Position numbers and translations under genes: made by a program | The notes under the pieces: model-generated | Databases searched by the model: none | Seen by the model: the letters and a program-made list of their open reading frames with translations, nothing else | What the model was told of the DNA's origin: nothing | Shown here: positions 7,696 through 15,920 of the stretch, piece by piece | Layout: the number at the start of each line of letters is the position of its first letter | How positions within the stretch are numbered: the first letter of the stretch is position 1 | NCBI GenBank assembly: GCA_963726665.1 | Contig: CAVSDW010000019.1 | Coordinates: 233,542 to 297,541, forward strand | Length of the DNA: 64,000 bases | Direction: 5' to 3' | Origin: RPQJ01 sp963726665 | Lineage (GTDB): Bacteria; Pseudomonadota; Gammaproteobacteria; Steroidobacterales; Steroidobacteraceae

Positions 7696-9299
7696 TTGAC
7701 GACCGGCGCCTCCTCGAAGGTGTGATACGGCGCCGGCGAGGGCACCGTCCATTCGAGGCCATGATTGCGAGCGCCGTCCCACACCACCGCGCTGGCCGTG
7801 GCACCGCCGCGCACGCACTTCCAGATCAGGAGCACGAACAGCAGCTGCGACAGCCCGAAGCCGAAACCGCCGATCGAGGACACCATGTTCCAGTCGGCGA
7901 ACTGCGTCGAGTAGTCGGGGATGCGGCGCGGCATGCCCGCGAGCCCGAGGAAGTGCTGCGGGAAGAACAGCACGTTCACGAAGATCGCCGAGAGCCAGAA
8001 GTGCCAGTTCGCGAGCTTCATGTCGTACATGTGGCCGGTCCACTTGGGCAGCCAGTAGTACACGCCCGCCATGATGCCGAACACGGCGCCCGGCACCAGC
8101 ACGTAGTGGAAGTGCGCGACGATGAAGTAGGTGTCGTGGTACTGGAAGTCCACCGGGGCGATGGCCATCATCAGGCCCGAGAAGCCGCCGATCGTGAACA
8201 GGAACAGGAACGCGAGGGCGAACAGCATCGGCGGCTCGAAGCTGAGCGAGCCCCTCCACATGGTCGCCGTCCAGTTGAACACCTTCACGCCCGTGGGCAC
8301 GGCGATCAGCATCGTGGAGAGCATGAAGAACATCTCGCCCGCGAGCGGCATGCCCACCGTGAACATGTGGTGCGCCCAGACGATGAACGACAGGAAGGCG
8401 ATCGAGGCCGTCGCATACACCATCGCGTCGTAGCCGAACAGCGGCTTGCGGGAGAACGTCGGGATGATCTCCGAGACGATGCCGAAGGCCGGCAGGATCA
8501 TGATGTAGACCTCGGGGTGCCCGAAGAACCAGAACACGTGCTGGTAGAGCACCGGGTCGCCGCCGCCCGAGGCGGCGAAGAAGGTCGTGTGGAAGAAGTG
8601 ATCGGTGAGCAGCATCGTCACCGCGCCCGCGAACACCGGCATCACGGCGATCAGCAGATACGCGGTGATGAGCCAGGTCCACACGAACAGCGGCATCTTG
8701 AGCAGGGTCATGCCCGGCGCGCGCAGGTTCATGATGGTGACGATGATGTTGATCGACCCCATGATGCTGGAGGCGCCCGCCAGGTGGATCGCGAAAATCG
8801 CGAGCGGCAGCGCGTCGCCGGTCTGCAGCACCAGCGGCGGGTAGAGCGTCCAGCCGGAGGCGGGGCCGCCGCCCGGCATGAACAGCGACAGGATCAGCAG
8901 CGAGAACGCCGCGACCAGCAGCCAGAAGCTGAAGTTGTTCATGCGCGGCAACGCCATGTCCGGCGCGCCGATCTGCATGGGAATCATCCAGTTCGCGAGG
9001 CCGACCGTTGCGGGCATCACCGCGCCGAACACCATGATCAGCGCGTGGACGGTGGTCATGGTGTTGAAGAAGCCCGGATCGACCAGCTGCAGGCCCGGCA
9101 TGAAGAGCTCGGCGCGGATCACCAGCGCCATGCTGCCGCCGACCAGGAACATGATCATGCTGAACACGAGGTACATCGTGCCGATGTCCTTGTGGTTCGT
9201 CGTGGTGAGCCACCTGCCGATGCCCTTCGCCGGGCCGTGGTCGTCGTGGTGCTCGTGTGCGGCGCCGTGGGCGTGGGTGTGCGTATGCGTTGCGCTCAT
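7692..9299 (-). CDS. coxA: cytochrome c oxidase subunit I
   Basis: The catalytic subunit of aa3 oxidase: twelve helices holding haem a, haem a3 and CuB. The 535-residue protein has H85 (haem a), the cross-linked pair H261 and Y265 in GHPEVY, the CuB pair H310 and H311 in WAHHMF, and H396/H398 in AHFHYV. E263 and D114 would serve the D proton channel and K339 the K channel, so it is an A1-type oxidase by these residues. The first 21 residues are unusual, with eight histidines alternating with Thr, Ala and acidic residues. coxB lies 6 bp upstream. Confidence 0.97.
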   Translation of the reverse strand: MSATHTHTHAHGAAHEHHDDHGPAKGIGRWLTTTNHKDIGTMYLVFSMIMFLVGGSMALVIRAELFMPGLQLVDPGFFNTMTTVHALIMVFGAVMPATVGLANWMIPMQIGAPDMALPRMNNFSFWLLVAAFSLLILSLFMPGGGPASGWTLYPPLVLQTGDALPLAIFAIHLAGASSIMGSINIIVTIMNLRAPGMTLLKMPLFVWTWLITAYLLIAVMPVFAGAVTMLLTDHFFHTTFFAASGGGDPVLYQHVFWFFGHPEVYIMILPAFGIVSEIIPTFSRKPLFGYDAMVYATASIAFLSFIVWAHHMFTVGMPLAGEMFFMLSTMLIAVPTGVKVFNWTATMWRGSLSFEPPMLFALAFLFLFTIGGFSGLMMAIAPVDFQYHDTYFIVAHFHYVLVPGAVFGIMAGVYYWLPKWTGHMYDMKLANWHFWLSAIFVNVLFFPQHFLGLAGMPRRIPDYSTQFADWNMVSSIGGFGFGLSQLLFVLLIWKCVRGGATASAVVWDGARNHGLEWTVPSPAPYHTFEEAPVVK

Positions 9300-9305
9300 C
9301 GTCGA

Positions 9306-10181
9306 TTACTCCGCCGCGGCGACATGCAGGGTCGCCGGCTCTTCACTGTTCGTCGCCACCGTCGTCGCGGGTGCCGCGGCTGCCTGACTGGCCGCCTTCT
9401 GGGACTCGAGCCACGCGTCGAATTCCGCGCGCGGCTTGACCTCGACCACGATCGGCATGAAGCCGTGGTCACGGCCGCAGAGCTCGACGCACTGGCCGCG
9501 ATACGTGCCGGTCTTTTCGGCCTTGAACCACAGTTCGTTCACGTAGCCGGGGATGGCGTCCTTCTTGATGGCGAAGTCCGGAACCCACCAGGAATGGATG
9601 ACGTCGGCCGAGGTGACGAGTACCCGGACCTTCACGCCCTGCGGCACGACCAGCGGATGATCGACGTCGAGGAGGTAGTGCGGCACGGTCGAGGGATCGA
9701 TGCCCGAGTCGAGCTGCCGGGCGAAGTTGCTGTCCTGGGCGAGCGTCGAGTAGAAAGAGACGCCCTGCCCGACGTATTCGTACTGCCACTTCCACTGGTA
9801 GCCAGTGACCTTGACGGTGAGGTCCGAGCCGCTCGAGTCGTCGATCCGGACCAGCGTGCGCGCGGCCGGGATGGCCATGCCGACCAGGATCAGGACGGGA
9901 ATCACCGTCCAGACGATCTCGGCCGTGGTGTTGTGGTCGAAGGTCGCGGCGACGGCGCCCTTCGACTTCCTGAACGTCGCGATCGAATAGATCATGACGC
10001 CGAAGACCACGACGGCGATCACGACGCAGATCCACAGGATCAGGGTGTGCAGCCCGTAGATCTCACGGCTGATTTCCGTGACTCCGACCCGCAGGTTGAG
10101 GTCGGACCAGGCCGCCATGGCCGGGGCGCTTCCGATCAGGAAGGCCGCGCTGGCCGCGAGCGCACGCTTCACCATCTTCAT
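9306..10181 (-). CDS. coxB: cytochrome c oxidase subunit II
   Basis: Accepts electrons from cytochrome c at a dinuclear CuA centre and passes them to subunit I. The 291-residue protein has a signal peptide (cleavage after about AMA at residue 23), two membrane helices (about 44-70 and 87-107) and a cupredoxin domain. CuA ligands are present: H196, C231, E233, C235, H239 and M242 in the CVELCGRDHGFM block. The aromatic electron-entry patch GYQWKWQYEY is at about 127-136. The tail is an Ala/Thr-rich extension with no fused cytochrome c domain. It is the first gene of the cox operon. Confidence 0.96.
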   Translation of the reverse strand: MKMVKRALAASAAFLIGSAPAMAAWSDLNLRVGVTEISREIYGLHTLILWICVVIAVVVFGVMIYSIATFRKSKGAVAATFDHNTTAEIVWTVIPVLILVGMAIPAARTLVRIDDSSGSDLTVKVTGYQWKWQYEYVGQGVSFYSTLAQDSNFARQLDSGIDPSTVPHYLLDVDHPLVVPQGVKVRVLVTSADVIHSWWVPDFAIKKDAIPGYVNELWFKAEKTGTYRGQCVELCGRDHGFMPIVVEVKPRAEFDAWLESQKAASQAAAAPATTVATNSEEPATLHVAAAE

Positions 10182-10351
10182 GGGCAGACAAACTCCCGTG
10201 TCGTAAATCGGCGGCCTCCCCGGACCGCGCCAGTCCCCCGGTCGGGCGCTCTTCGGGCGCCAGGGTCGGGGATTCGCTCGCGGGCCCCGGCGGCTCGTTG
10301 GCGAGCCCGGCCGGTTCGATGGCCGCGAGGGTCGCGCAGTTTAACCCCCTG

Positions 10352-11078
10352 TCACTGCGGAGGAAATACCGCCTGCAACAGTCGGGGCTGATCGAGCCAG
10401 GCAGCGGTGGCGGCCGTGTCGGCGACCTCGAGGCGGGGGATGACCGCGAGCGGCGCGACTGCCGAGCAGTCGCTCCAGTGTCGCGATGTTTTCCTCGGGT
10501 CGTGCAAAACCGGGGTCGATCCTGTTGCCGATCCAGCCGATGAAGGGGCAACGGCCGGAAGCGGCGACCGCCTCCAGGGTCAGGCGGGCGTGGTTCAGGC
10601 AACCGAGCCGCAGTCCCACGACCAGCAGGACCCCGAGGCCCAGCCGCTCGGGGAGGTCGCTCAGGAATCCTTCCGGGTGCAGGGGTACTCGCCAGCCGCC
10701 GGCGCCCTCGACCACCGCGAGGTCGGCGCCGGCCGCGGCCCGGGCGAACCAGTCCGCGAGCGCGTCGATGGTGACCGGTACGCCCGCCTCCCATGCCGCG
10801 AGGTGCGGGGCAACGGCGGGGCCGAAGCAGTAGGGGTTGGTCAATTCGTAGGGCAGTGACACCGAACTCGCGGCCGCCAGTGCGAGGGCATCCTCGTTAC
10901 GCAGTCCGTCGTCCGTCGCTACTGCGCCGCTGGCCACGGGCTTCAGTCCCACGACCCGCTGGCCGCGCCGCGCGAGCAGGTAGACGAGGCCGGCCGCCAC
11001 GGCCGTCTTGCCGACACCGGTGTCGGTGCCGGTGACGAAAATTCCGCGCGGCCGGGCGTGTGACTGGCCTGATGACAA
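10352..11078 (-). CDS. bioD: dethiobiotin synthetase, frameshifted near the C-terminus
   Basis: ATP-dependent ring closure of DAPA with CO2 to dethiobiotin, the penultimate step of biotin synthesis. The P-loop GTDTGVGKT lies near the N-terminus, with KPVASG and VEGAGGWRVPL following. The frame as given runs past the family end into unrelated sequence; near base 10460 the family tail (AVAPLAVIPRLEV, ending LLQAVFPPQ) continues in another frame and stops at 10352. One extra base explains this; the corrected protein is 241 residues. The start is a TTG preceded by GAGGGAG. A 127-bp AT-rich gap separates it from bioC, so it may be transcribed partly on its own. Confidence 0.88.
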
Positions 11079-11205
11079 ATTGAACTCCCTCTATAGAAAA
11101 CGCTTTAAGAAACTGAACTTCAAAGCCACATTAATAAGATTTATGAAATTCACGAAGCCGCCTCGCGACTGACGACCATCTCGCGACTCGCAACAGTCCC
11201 ACCGC

Positions 11206-12111
11206 TCACATCCGGCCGCGTTCCCGCCGCCCGATCTGGCTGAGCGGAATGCGCGTCTCGCCTGTCGGCGAGGACCGCGGCCGCGGTTCCGTCACGGGCG
11301 CCCAGGCGTGCCCGAACACGACTTCGTATGTCGCCGGCACCTGGCCGTCGCGCCGGAAGGTCTCGTAGGCGGCGATCATGCGGGCGAGCGCACCCTTGCC
11401 CGTCAGCCCCCGCGGCCGGCCCACGCTCGCGTTGTGGGCGCCGATCGCCTTCAGCTCGCGCATCAGTTCCCGAACCTCGGCGTAGTTGAGCACGTGCCGC
11501 TCGACGTCCATCACCGGCTCGGCCAGGCCGGCGCGGACGAGCGCATCGCCCAGGTCGTGCATGTCGATGAAGCGGCTGACGTGCACGTGGTCGTCCACGG
11601 CCGCCCACGCCCGTCGCAGCTCGATGAGCGTGTCCGGGCCGAACGTGGCGAAGCTCAGGAGCCCGCCCGGCCGCAGGACCCGCCGGCACTCCGCGAAGAC
11701 GCGGTCGGGCTCGTTGCACCACTGCAGCATGAGGTTGCTGAAGACGATGTCGAAACTGCCCGACCGGAACGGAAGGCGGGCCGCGTCGGCGCAGACCCGA
11801 CGGAAGCGCCTCAACAGGGTCTGCCGCCGGCCCGCTTCCTGCAGCATCGATTCTGCGAGGTCGAGCGCGACGACCTGGGCTTTCGGGTAGCGGCGCTTGA
11901 GTCCGAGGGCCGCGTGGCCAGTCCCCGTGCCGAGGTCCAGCACCGCAGCAGGCTCGATCCGTACGAGGTCGAGCCGCTCGAGAAGCTCACCGCGCACCCG
12001 CTGCTGGAGCTCGGCGGCCGCGTCGTAGTCCCTGGCCGCCCGCCCGAAGGCCCTGCGGACCTCCCGGCGCTCGATGGTGAACCCGCCCTGGTCCCGCTCC
12101 TCACGGTTCAC
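11206..12111 (-). CDS. bioC: malonyl-[ACP] O-methyltransferase
   Basis: Methylates the free carboxyl of malonyl-ACP with SAM so that the fatty acid machinery can build the pimeloyl chain. The 301-residue protein has the class I methyltransferase motif VLDLGTGTGHAALGL, the acidic motif VVALDLAESML, and FDIVFSNLMLQWCNEPDRVF, which is characteristic of BioC. The start is GTG, overlapping the bioH stop by 4 bp. It is the fourth gene of the bioBFHCD operon. Confidence 0.93.
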   Translation of the reverse strand: MNREERDQGGFTIERREVRRAFGRAARDYDAAAELQQRVRGELLERLDLVRIEPAAVLDLGTGTGHAALGLKRRYPKAQVVALDLAESMLQEAGRRQTLLRRFRRVCADAARLPFRSGSFDIVFSNLMLQWCNEPDRVFAECRRVLRPGGLLSFATFGPDTLIELRRAWAAVDDHVHVSRFIDMHDLGDALVRAGLAEPVMDVERHVLNYAEVRELMRELKAIGAHNASVGRPRGLTGKGALARMIAAYETFRRDGQVPATYEVVFGHAWAPVTEPRPRSSPTGETRIPLSQIGRRERGRM

Positions 12112-12908
12112 GCGGGCACTCCCGCGGCGGCGGACTCCCGCCGACGGCCGAGGAAGCCCTGGATCTCCCGCAGCACCTCGGGCCCGTGCGAGAGGAAGGG
12201 CGCGTGCCCACTGCGCGGGATTTCCCGGTACCGGGCCTGCGGCAGCGCGGCGGCCAGCGCGCGTCCCGCGCCGGGGGGCGTCAACCGGTCGTGATCTCCC
12301 GCGATGACGAGGGCCGGCAGTGCGATGCCCGCGAGCGCTTCCCGCAGGTCCGTCGTGCGCAGGATCTCGAGGCCGGCCTCGAGCGCGCGCGTGTCGGGCG
12401 GGCCGTGAGCCTCGAGGTTCCGCCGCATCAGGCGCAGCGTCTCGAGTGACCGCTCGTCGCCGCGCGTCTGGAGGGCGAGGAAATTCTGCACCGTTCCGCG
12501 GTGATCACCCGCGAGTCCGCGCGCGAACTCGTCCAGGACCGCGGCCTGCATGCCGTGTTCCCAGTCGTCGCCGGCGACGAACTTCGGGGTCGTGGCCACG
12601 AGGATGAGGGCGCCTGCGAGTCCCGGGTCCTGGCGCGCGAGCTCGAGTGCAATCATTCCGCCGAGCGACCAGCCAAGCAGTGTCGCGCCCTGCGGAACCT
12701 GCCGGCCCACGGTCCGCGCCAGGTCCGCAAGCCCTGCAATATCATCGGACCACGCGCTGTGCCCGTGCCCGGGCAGGTCGACGAGGTGCAGTCGCGCGTG
12801 CAAGGCGAGCGCGTCCAGCCACGGACCCCACATGCCGCCGTGCAGCGCCCAGCCGTGCAGCAGGACGAGGTCCGGGCCCGTTCCGCGCAGTTCGACGTGC
12901 AGGCTCAT
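12108..12908 (-). CDS. bioH: pimeloyl-[ACP] methyl ester esterase
   Basis: Hydrolyses the methyl ester of pimeloyl-ACP, ending the BioC-protected chain building. The 266-residue alpha/beta hydrolase has the oxyanion segment LLHGWALHGGMW, the nucleophile elbow GWSLGGM, an aspartate in AGDHDRLTPP and the catalytic histidine in RSGHAPFLSHGPE. These match BioH proteins, and the position between bioF and bioC settles the assignment over other esterases. Its ATG overlaps the bioF stop by 4 bp. Confidence 0.93.
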   Translation of the reverse strand: MSLHVELRGTGPDLVLLHGWALHGGMWGPWLDALALHARLHLVDLPGHGHSAWSDDIAGLADLARTVGRQVPQGATLLGWSLGGMIALELARQDPGLAGALILVATTPKFVAGDDWEHGMQAAVLDEFARGLAGDHRGTVQNFLALQTRGDERSLETLRLMRRNLEAHGPPDTRALEAGLEILRTTDLREALAGIALPALVIAGDHDRLTPPGAGRALAAALPQARYREIPRSGHAPFLSHGPEVLREIQGFLGRRRESAAAGVPA

Positions 12909-14089
12909 TCGAGCAGCCCGCGATTGCCGAGCGCGGCCAGCGAGTCGAGCAGCCGGTCGAGGTCGGCGTCCGTGTGCGCGGCCGAAAACGTGATGCGCAG
13001 CCGGGAGGTCCCGACCGGTACCGTCGGCGGCCGTATCGCCGGGACGAAGATCCCGGCCTCGAGCAATGCTGCGCTGGCGGACAACGCTGCGGATTCGCTG
13101 CCGAGAAGCAGCGGCTGGATCGGCGATGCGGACGTCGCGAGCCGCAGCCCCAGCCGCCCGGCCTCCGCACGAAACCGCGAGGCGTGGCCGAGCACGGTCG
13201 CGCGCCGCCACGGTTCATCCGCCATGACCCGCAGCGAGGCGCGAGTGGCGGCGGCGACGGCGGGCGGCAGTGCCGTCGTGTAGATGTACTCGCGCGAACC
13301 CTGCGCCAGCGTCTCGATGAGTGCCGCGGAACCGGCGACAAACGCGCCGAACGTGCCCGCGGCCTTGCCCAGCGTGCACATGAGCACCGGGACATCGTCG
13401 GCCCCGAGGCCCGCAGCCTCCGCGCTGCCGCGCCCGCGCTCGCCCAGCACGCCGAAACCGTGTGCGTCGTCGACGAAAAGGATCGCCCCGTGGTCCCGGC
13501 AGGCGGCCGCGAGTTCGACGAGCGGGGCCACGTCGCCGTCCATGCTGAATACGCCATCGGTCGCCACGAGCGCGTGCCCCGTGCGCGGCCTCGCCATGCG
13601 CTCCCGCAGCGTCGCGACATCGCCGTGAGGATAGCGGCGCAGCCGCGCGCCGCTTGCGAGTCCGGCGTCGATGAGCGATGCGTGGTTCAGGCGATCCTCG
13701 TGAACGTGGTCGCCGCGGCCGGCCAGCGACCTCACCACGGCAAGGTTCGCCATGTACCCGGTCGAGAAGAGCAGCGCACGCGGGCGCGCGGTGAAGGCCG
13801 CGAGCTCGTCTTCGAGGGCGTGGTGCTCGCGCGTGTGTCCGCTCACGAGGTGCGAGGCGCCGCTGCCGACGCCCCAGCGGCGCACGGCATCGACGAATGC
13901 TTGGGTCACCGCGGGGTGATCGGACAGCCCGAGGTAGTCGTTGCTGCAGAAGGCGAGGCATTCGCGGTCGCCGACCACGAGCCGCGTGCACCCGGGCGAG
14001 CGGGACTCGACGATTGCTCGACTGCGGCCCCGTCCCGCCGCGCGCTGCACTTCGAGCCGGGCGGCGAGTTCTGCCTCGAGTGCCCGCAT
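12905..14089 (-). CDS. bioF: 8-amino-7-oxononanoate synthase
   Basis: PLP-dependent condensation of pimeloyl-ACP with alanine to form KAPA. The 394-residue alpha-oxoamine synthase has SNDYLGLSDHP near the N-terminus, GSGASHLVSGH, HEDRLNHASLIDA, the cofactor aspartate in VDDAHGFGVLG, and the Schiff-base lysine in TLGKAAG. Length and motifs are normal. bioA is not in the window, so the DAPA step is encoded elsewhere or by another enzyme. Confidence 0.95.
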   Translation of the reverse strand: MRALEAELAARLEVQRAAGRGRSRAIVESRSPGCTRLVVGDRECLAFCSNDYLGLSDHPAVTQAFVDAVRRWGVGSGASHLVSGHTREHHALEDELAAFTARPRALLFSTGYMANLAVVRSLAGRGDHVHEDRLNHASLIDAGLASGARLRRYPHGDVATLRERMARPRTGHALVATDGVFSMDGDVAPLVELAAACRDHGAILFVDDAHGFGVLGERGRGSAEAAGLGADDVPVLMCTLGKAAGTFGAFVAGSAALIETLAQGSREYIYTTALPPAVAAATRASLRVMADEPWRRATVLGHASRFRAEAGRLGLRLATSASPIQPLLLGSESAALSASAALLEAGIFVPAIRPPTVPVGTSRLRITFSAAHTDADLDRLLDSLAALGNRGLLE

Positions 14090-14098
14090 GGGCGCGAC

Positions 14099-15094
14099 TC
14101 AGGCGGCCGTCGTGGCGTCCGCGGCGGTCTCGCGCTCGAGGCCCAGCCGGGCAAAGAGTTCGTCGTCGCGGCTCTTGCCGGGGTTCGGGGTGGTGAGCAG
14201 TCGCTCGCCGTAGAAAATCGAGTTGGCGCCCGCAAGAAAGCACAGTGCCTGCACGGCGTCGCTCATGTCGGTGCGGCCGGCCGACAGGCGTACGTATGAA
14301 CGCGGCATCAGGAGCCGTGCGGTCGCTACGGTGCGCACGAGGTCCAGCGGGTCGAGCGGAGGCAGCCCATCGAGCGGCGTGCCCTTGACCTGCACCAGCT
14401 GGTTGATCGGCACGCTTTCAGGGTGCATGGGCAGGGTCGCGAGCGTGTGCAGGAGCTGCACGCGGTCGAGTTCGGACTCGCCCATGCCGAGGATCCCGCC
14501 GCAGCAGACCTTGAGTCCCGCGTCACGGACCGACTCAAGCGTGTCGAGGCGGTCCTGGTAGGTGCGCGTGGTGACGATTTCGCCGTAAAACGCCTCGGAG
14601 GTGTCGAGGTTGTGGTTGTAGTAGTCGAGCCCGGCCTCCTTGAGCTCGCGGGCCTGCCCCGGGGACAGCATGCCGAGCGTCGCGCAGGTCTCGAGGCCAA
14701 GTGCCCGCACGGCGCCCACCATTTCCTTGATCTGCGCGAGCTGCTTCGGCTTGGGGCTGCGATAGGCGGCGCCCATGCAGAAGCGCGTCGCGCCGCCGGC
14801 CTTCGCGGCCCCGGCGGCAGCAACGACCGCCGCGACGTCGAGCACTTCCTCGCGCTCGACACCGGTCTCGTAGCGAACGCTCTGCGGGCAGTAGGCGCAG
14901 TCCTCCGGGCAGGCGCCCGTCTTGACCGACAGCAGGGTGCTCACCTGCACGCGGTTCGGGTCGAAAGAGAGCCGGTGCACGCGCTGCGCGTGGTAGAGCA
15001 GGTCGTTGAACGGCAGCGCGTTCAGCGCACGCGCCTCCTCTAGCGTCCAGTCGGTGCGGACTTCGCCGAGGCGGTCCAGGTCCAGGGGTGACAT
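14099..15094 (-). CDS. bioB: biotin synthase
   Basis: Radical SAM enzyme that inserts sulfur into dethiobiotin. The 331-residue protein has the [4Fe-4S] motif CPEDCAYC (C62, C66, C69) and further conserved blocks YYNHNLDTS, CCGGILGMGE and the arginine-containing VRLSAGRTDM that serves the auxiliary [2Fe-2S] site. The start shown gives the family N-terminus; the frame is open farther upstream but crosses the promoter region. It is the first gene of the operon and lies downstream of a BirA-type operator. Confidence 0.96.
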   Translation of the reverse strand: MSPLDLDRLGEVRTDWTLEEARALNALPFNDLLYHAQRVHRLSFDPNRVQVSTLLSVKTGACPEDCAYCPQSVRYETGVEREEVLDVAAVVAAAGAAKAGGATRFCMGAAYRSPKPKQLAQIKEMVGAVRALGLETCATLGMLSPGQARELKEAGLDYYNHNLDTSEAFYGEIVTTRTYQDRLDTLESVRDAGLKVCCGGILGMGESELDRVQLLHTLATLPMHPESVPINQLVQVKGTPLDGLPPLDPLDLVRTVATARLLMPRSYVRLSAGRTDMSDAVQALCFLAGANSIFYGERLLTTPNPGKSRDDELFARLGLERETAADATTAA

Positions 15095-15178
15095 CGGGAA
15101 TCCTGCGGTTCGGGATAGAAATTCGTGCTGTCGGCCGGCTCGCTGCAGCGGATGCTGGCAGCGGACGGTCGGCGGGCA

Positions 15179-15207
15179 ATACTCCGAGCGCAGGCGCCGA
15201 CTGTCAA
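15179..15207 (-). promoter_or_regulatory. putative bioB operon promoter
   Basis: Reading the minus strand, a perfect -35 TTGACA (bases 15207 to 15202) is followed after 17 bp by AGTATT, a weak -10. The -35 hexamer lies inside one half-site of the adjacent palindrome, so a bound repressor would block it. The implied leader to the bioB ATG is about 75-80 nt. Confidence 0.55.
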
Positions 15208-15233
15208 CCAATGAACCGCGGATCGGTTGACAG
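15201..15233. promoter_or_regulatory. BirA-type biotin operator
   Basis: A perfect inverted repeat CTGTCAACC-N15-GGTTGACAG. It matches the known bacterial BirA operator pattern TGTnAACC-N14-16-GGTTnACA, at the expected place upstream of bioB and over its -35 element. BirA, the biotin-protein ligase and repressor, is therefore the likely regulator of bioBFHCD. The comF start codon lies in the 15-bp spacer, so comF may be affected as well. Confidence 0.8.
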
Positions 15234-15882
15234 GATCGTGGACGTGATCGGCGGCCTGCTTCTGCCGCCACGCTGCCTGCTGTGCGGCCGGGCGGGCCAG
15301 CGGCCCTGCCTCGACCTGTGCGCCGATTGCGAGGCCGCGCTCCCGGACTCGCCGGCAATGCTCCGGCCAGGCCCGCCTCCGCTCGATCGCTGTTACGCGC
15401 CCTATGCCTACGGCTTTCCCGTGGATCACCTGGTGCACTCGCTCAAGTATCGCGGGCAACTCGCGACCGGCCGCGTGCTTGGCGCGCTGCTCGCGAGTCG
15501 GGCCGAAGCATTCGGGCTGCATCTCGACGTCGACTGCCTCGTCCCCGTGCCGCTCCACCCGTTCCGTCACGCCGATCGCGGGTTCAACCAGGCGGCCGAG
15601 ATCGCGCACCGGGTCGGCCGGATCGTGGGGAGGCCGGTGCTCGAGGGCGCGCTCCACCGCACGCGCGAGACCCGGCCGCAAGTGGGCCTTCGGCTCGCCG
15701 ATCGCCGCGACAACCTCCGGGGCGCATTCCGTGCGGACGCGCGCGTGCGGGGCCGGCGGGTCGTCATCGTGGACGATGTCTGCACGACGGGCAGCACGCT
15801 CGCCGCCGCCGCCGCGGCCGTGCGAGAGGCCGGTGCGACCTCGGTGGACGCGTGGTGTGTCGCGCGGGCGGATGCGCCGTAG
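15211..15882 (+). CDS. comF: ComF family phosphoribosyltransferase-like protein
   Basis: A 223-residue ComF homologue, a family linked to DNA uptake in naturally competent bacteria. It has an N-terminal zinc-ribbon-like cysteine set (CLLCGRAGQRPCLDLCADC), VDCLVPVPLHPFRHADRGFNQA in the middle, and the PRPP-binding motif VVIVDDVCTTGSTL near the end. The ATG at the head of MNRGSVDRIVDVIGG is used; in-frame GTG codons 9 and 11 codons later are possible starts and would move the gene out of the biotin operator. It is divergent from bioB, a neighbourhood common in gammaproteobacteria. Confidence 0.88.
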   Translation: MNRGSVDRIVDVIGGLLLPPRCLLCGRAGQRPCLDLCADCEAALPDSPAMLRPGPPPLDRCYAPYAYGFPVDHLVHSLKYRGQLATGRVLGALLASRAEAFGLHLDVDCLVPVPLHPFRHADRGFNQAAEIAHRVGRIVGRPVLEGALHRTRETRPQVGLRLADRRDNLRGAFRADARVRGRRVVIVDDVCTTGSTLAAAAAAVREAGATSVDAWCVARADAP

Positions 15883-15920
15883 CGGGTACACTGGCCGCCC
15901 CTGACGGAGGCGGGTTACCC

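Noticed and set aside
7722..10391. Very long open frames opposite or across real genes (for example the 889-codon frame antisense to coxA and coxB)
   Set aside because: They are Arg/His/Glu-rich shadow frames expected from high G+C at third codon positions. They lack family motifs and overlap well-identified genes.
11079..11205. A second BirA operator or clear promoter before bioD
   Set aside because: The spacer is AT-rich and contains TATAGA, but that would leave only a few bases of leader and no TGTnAACC half-site is present.
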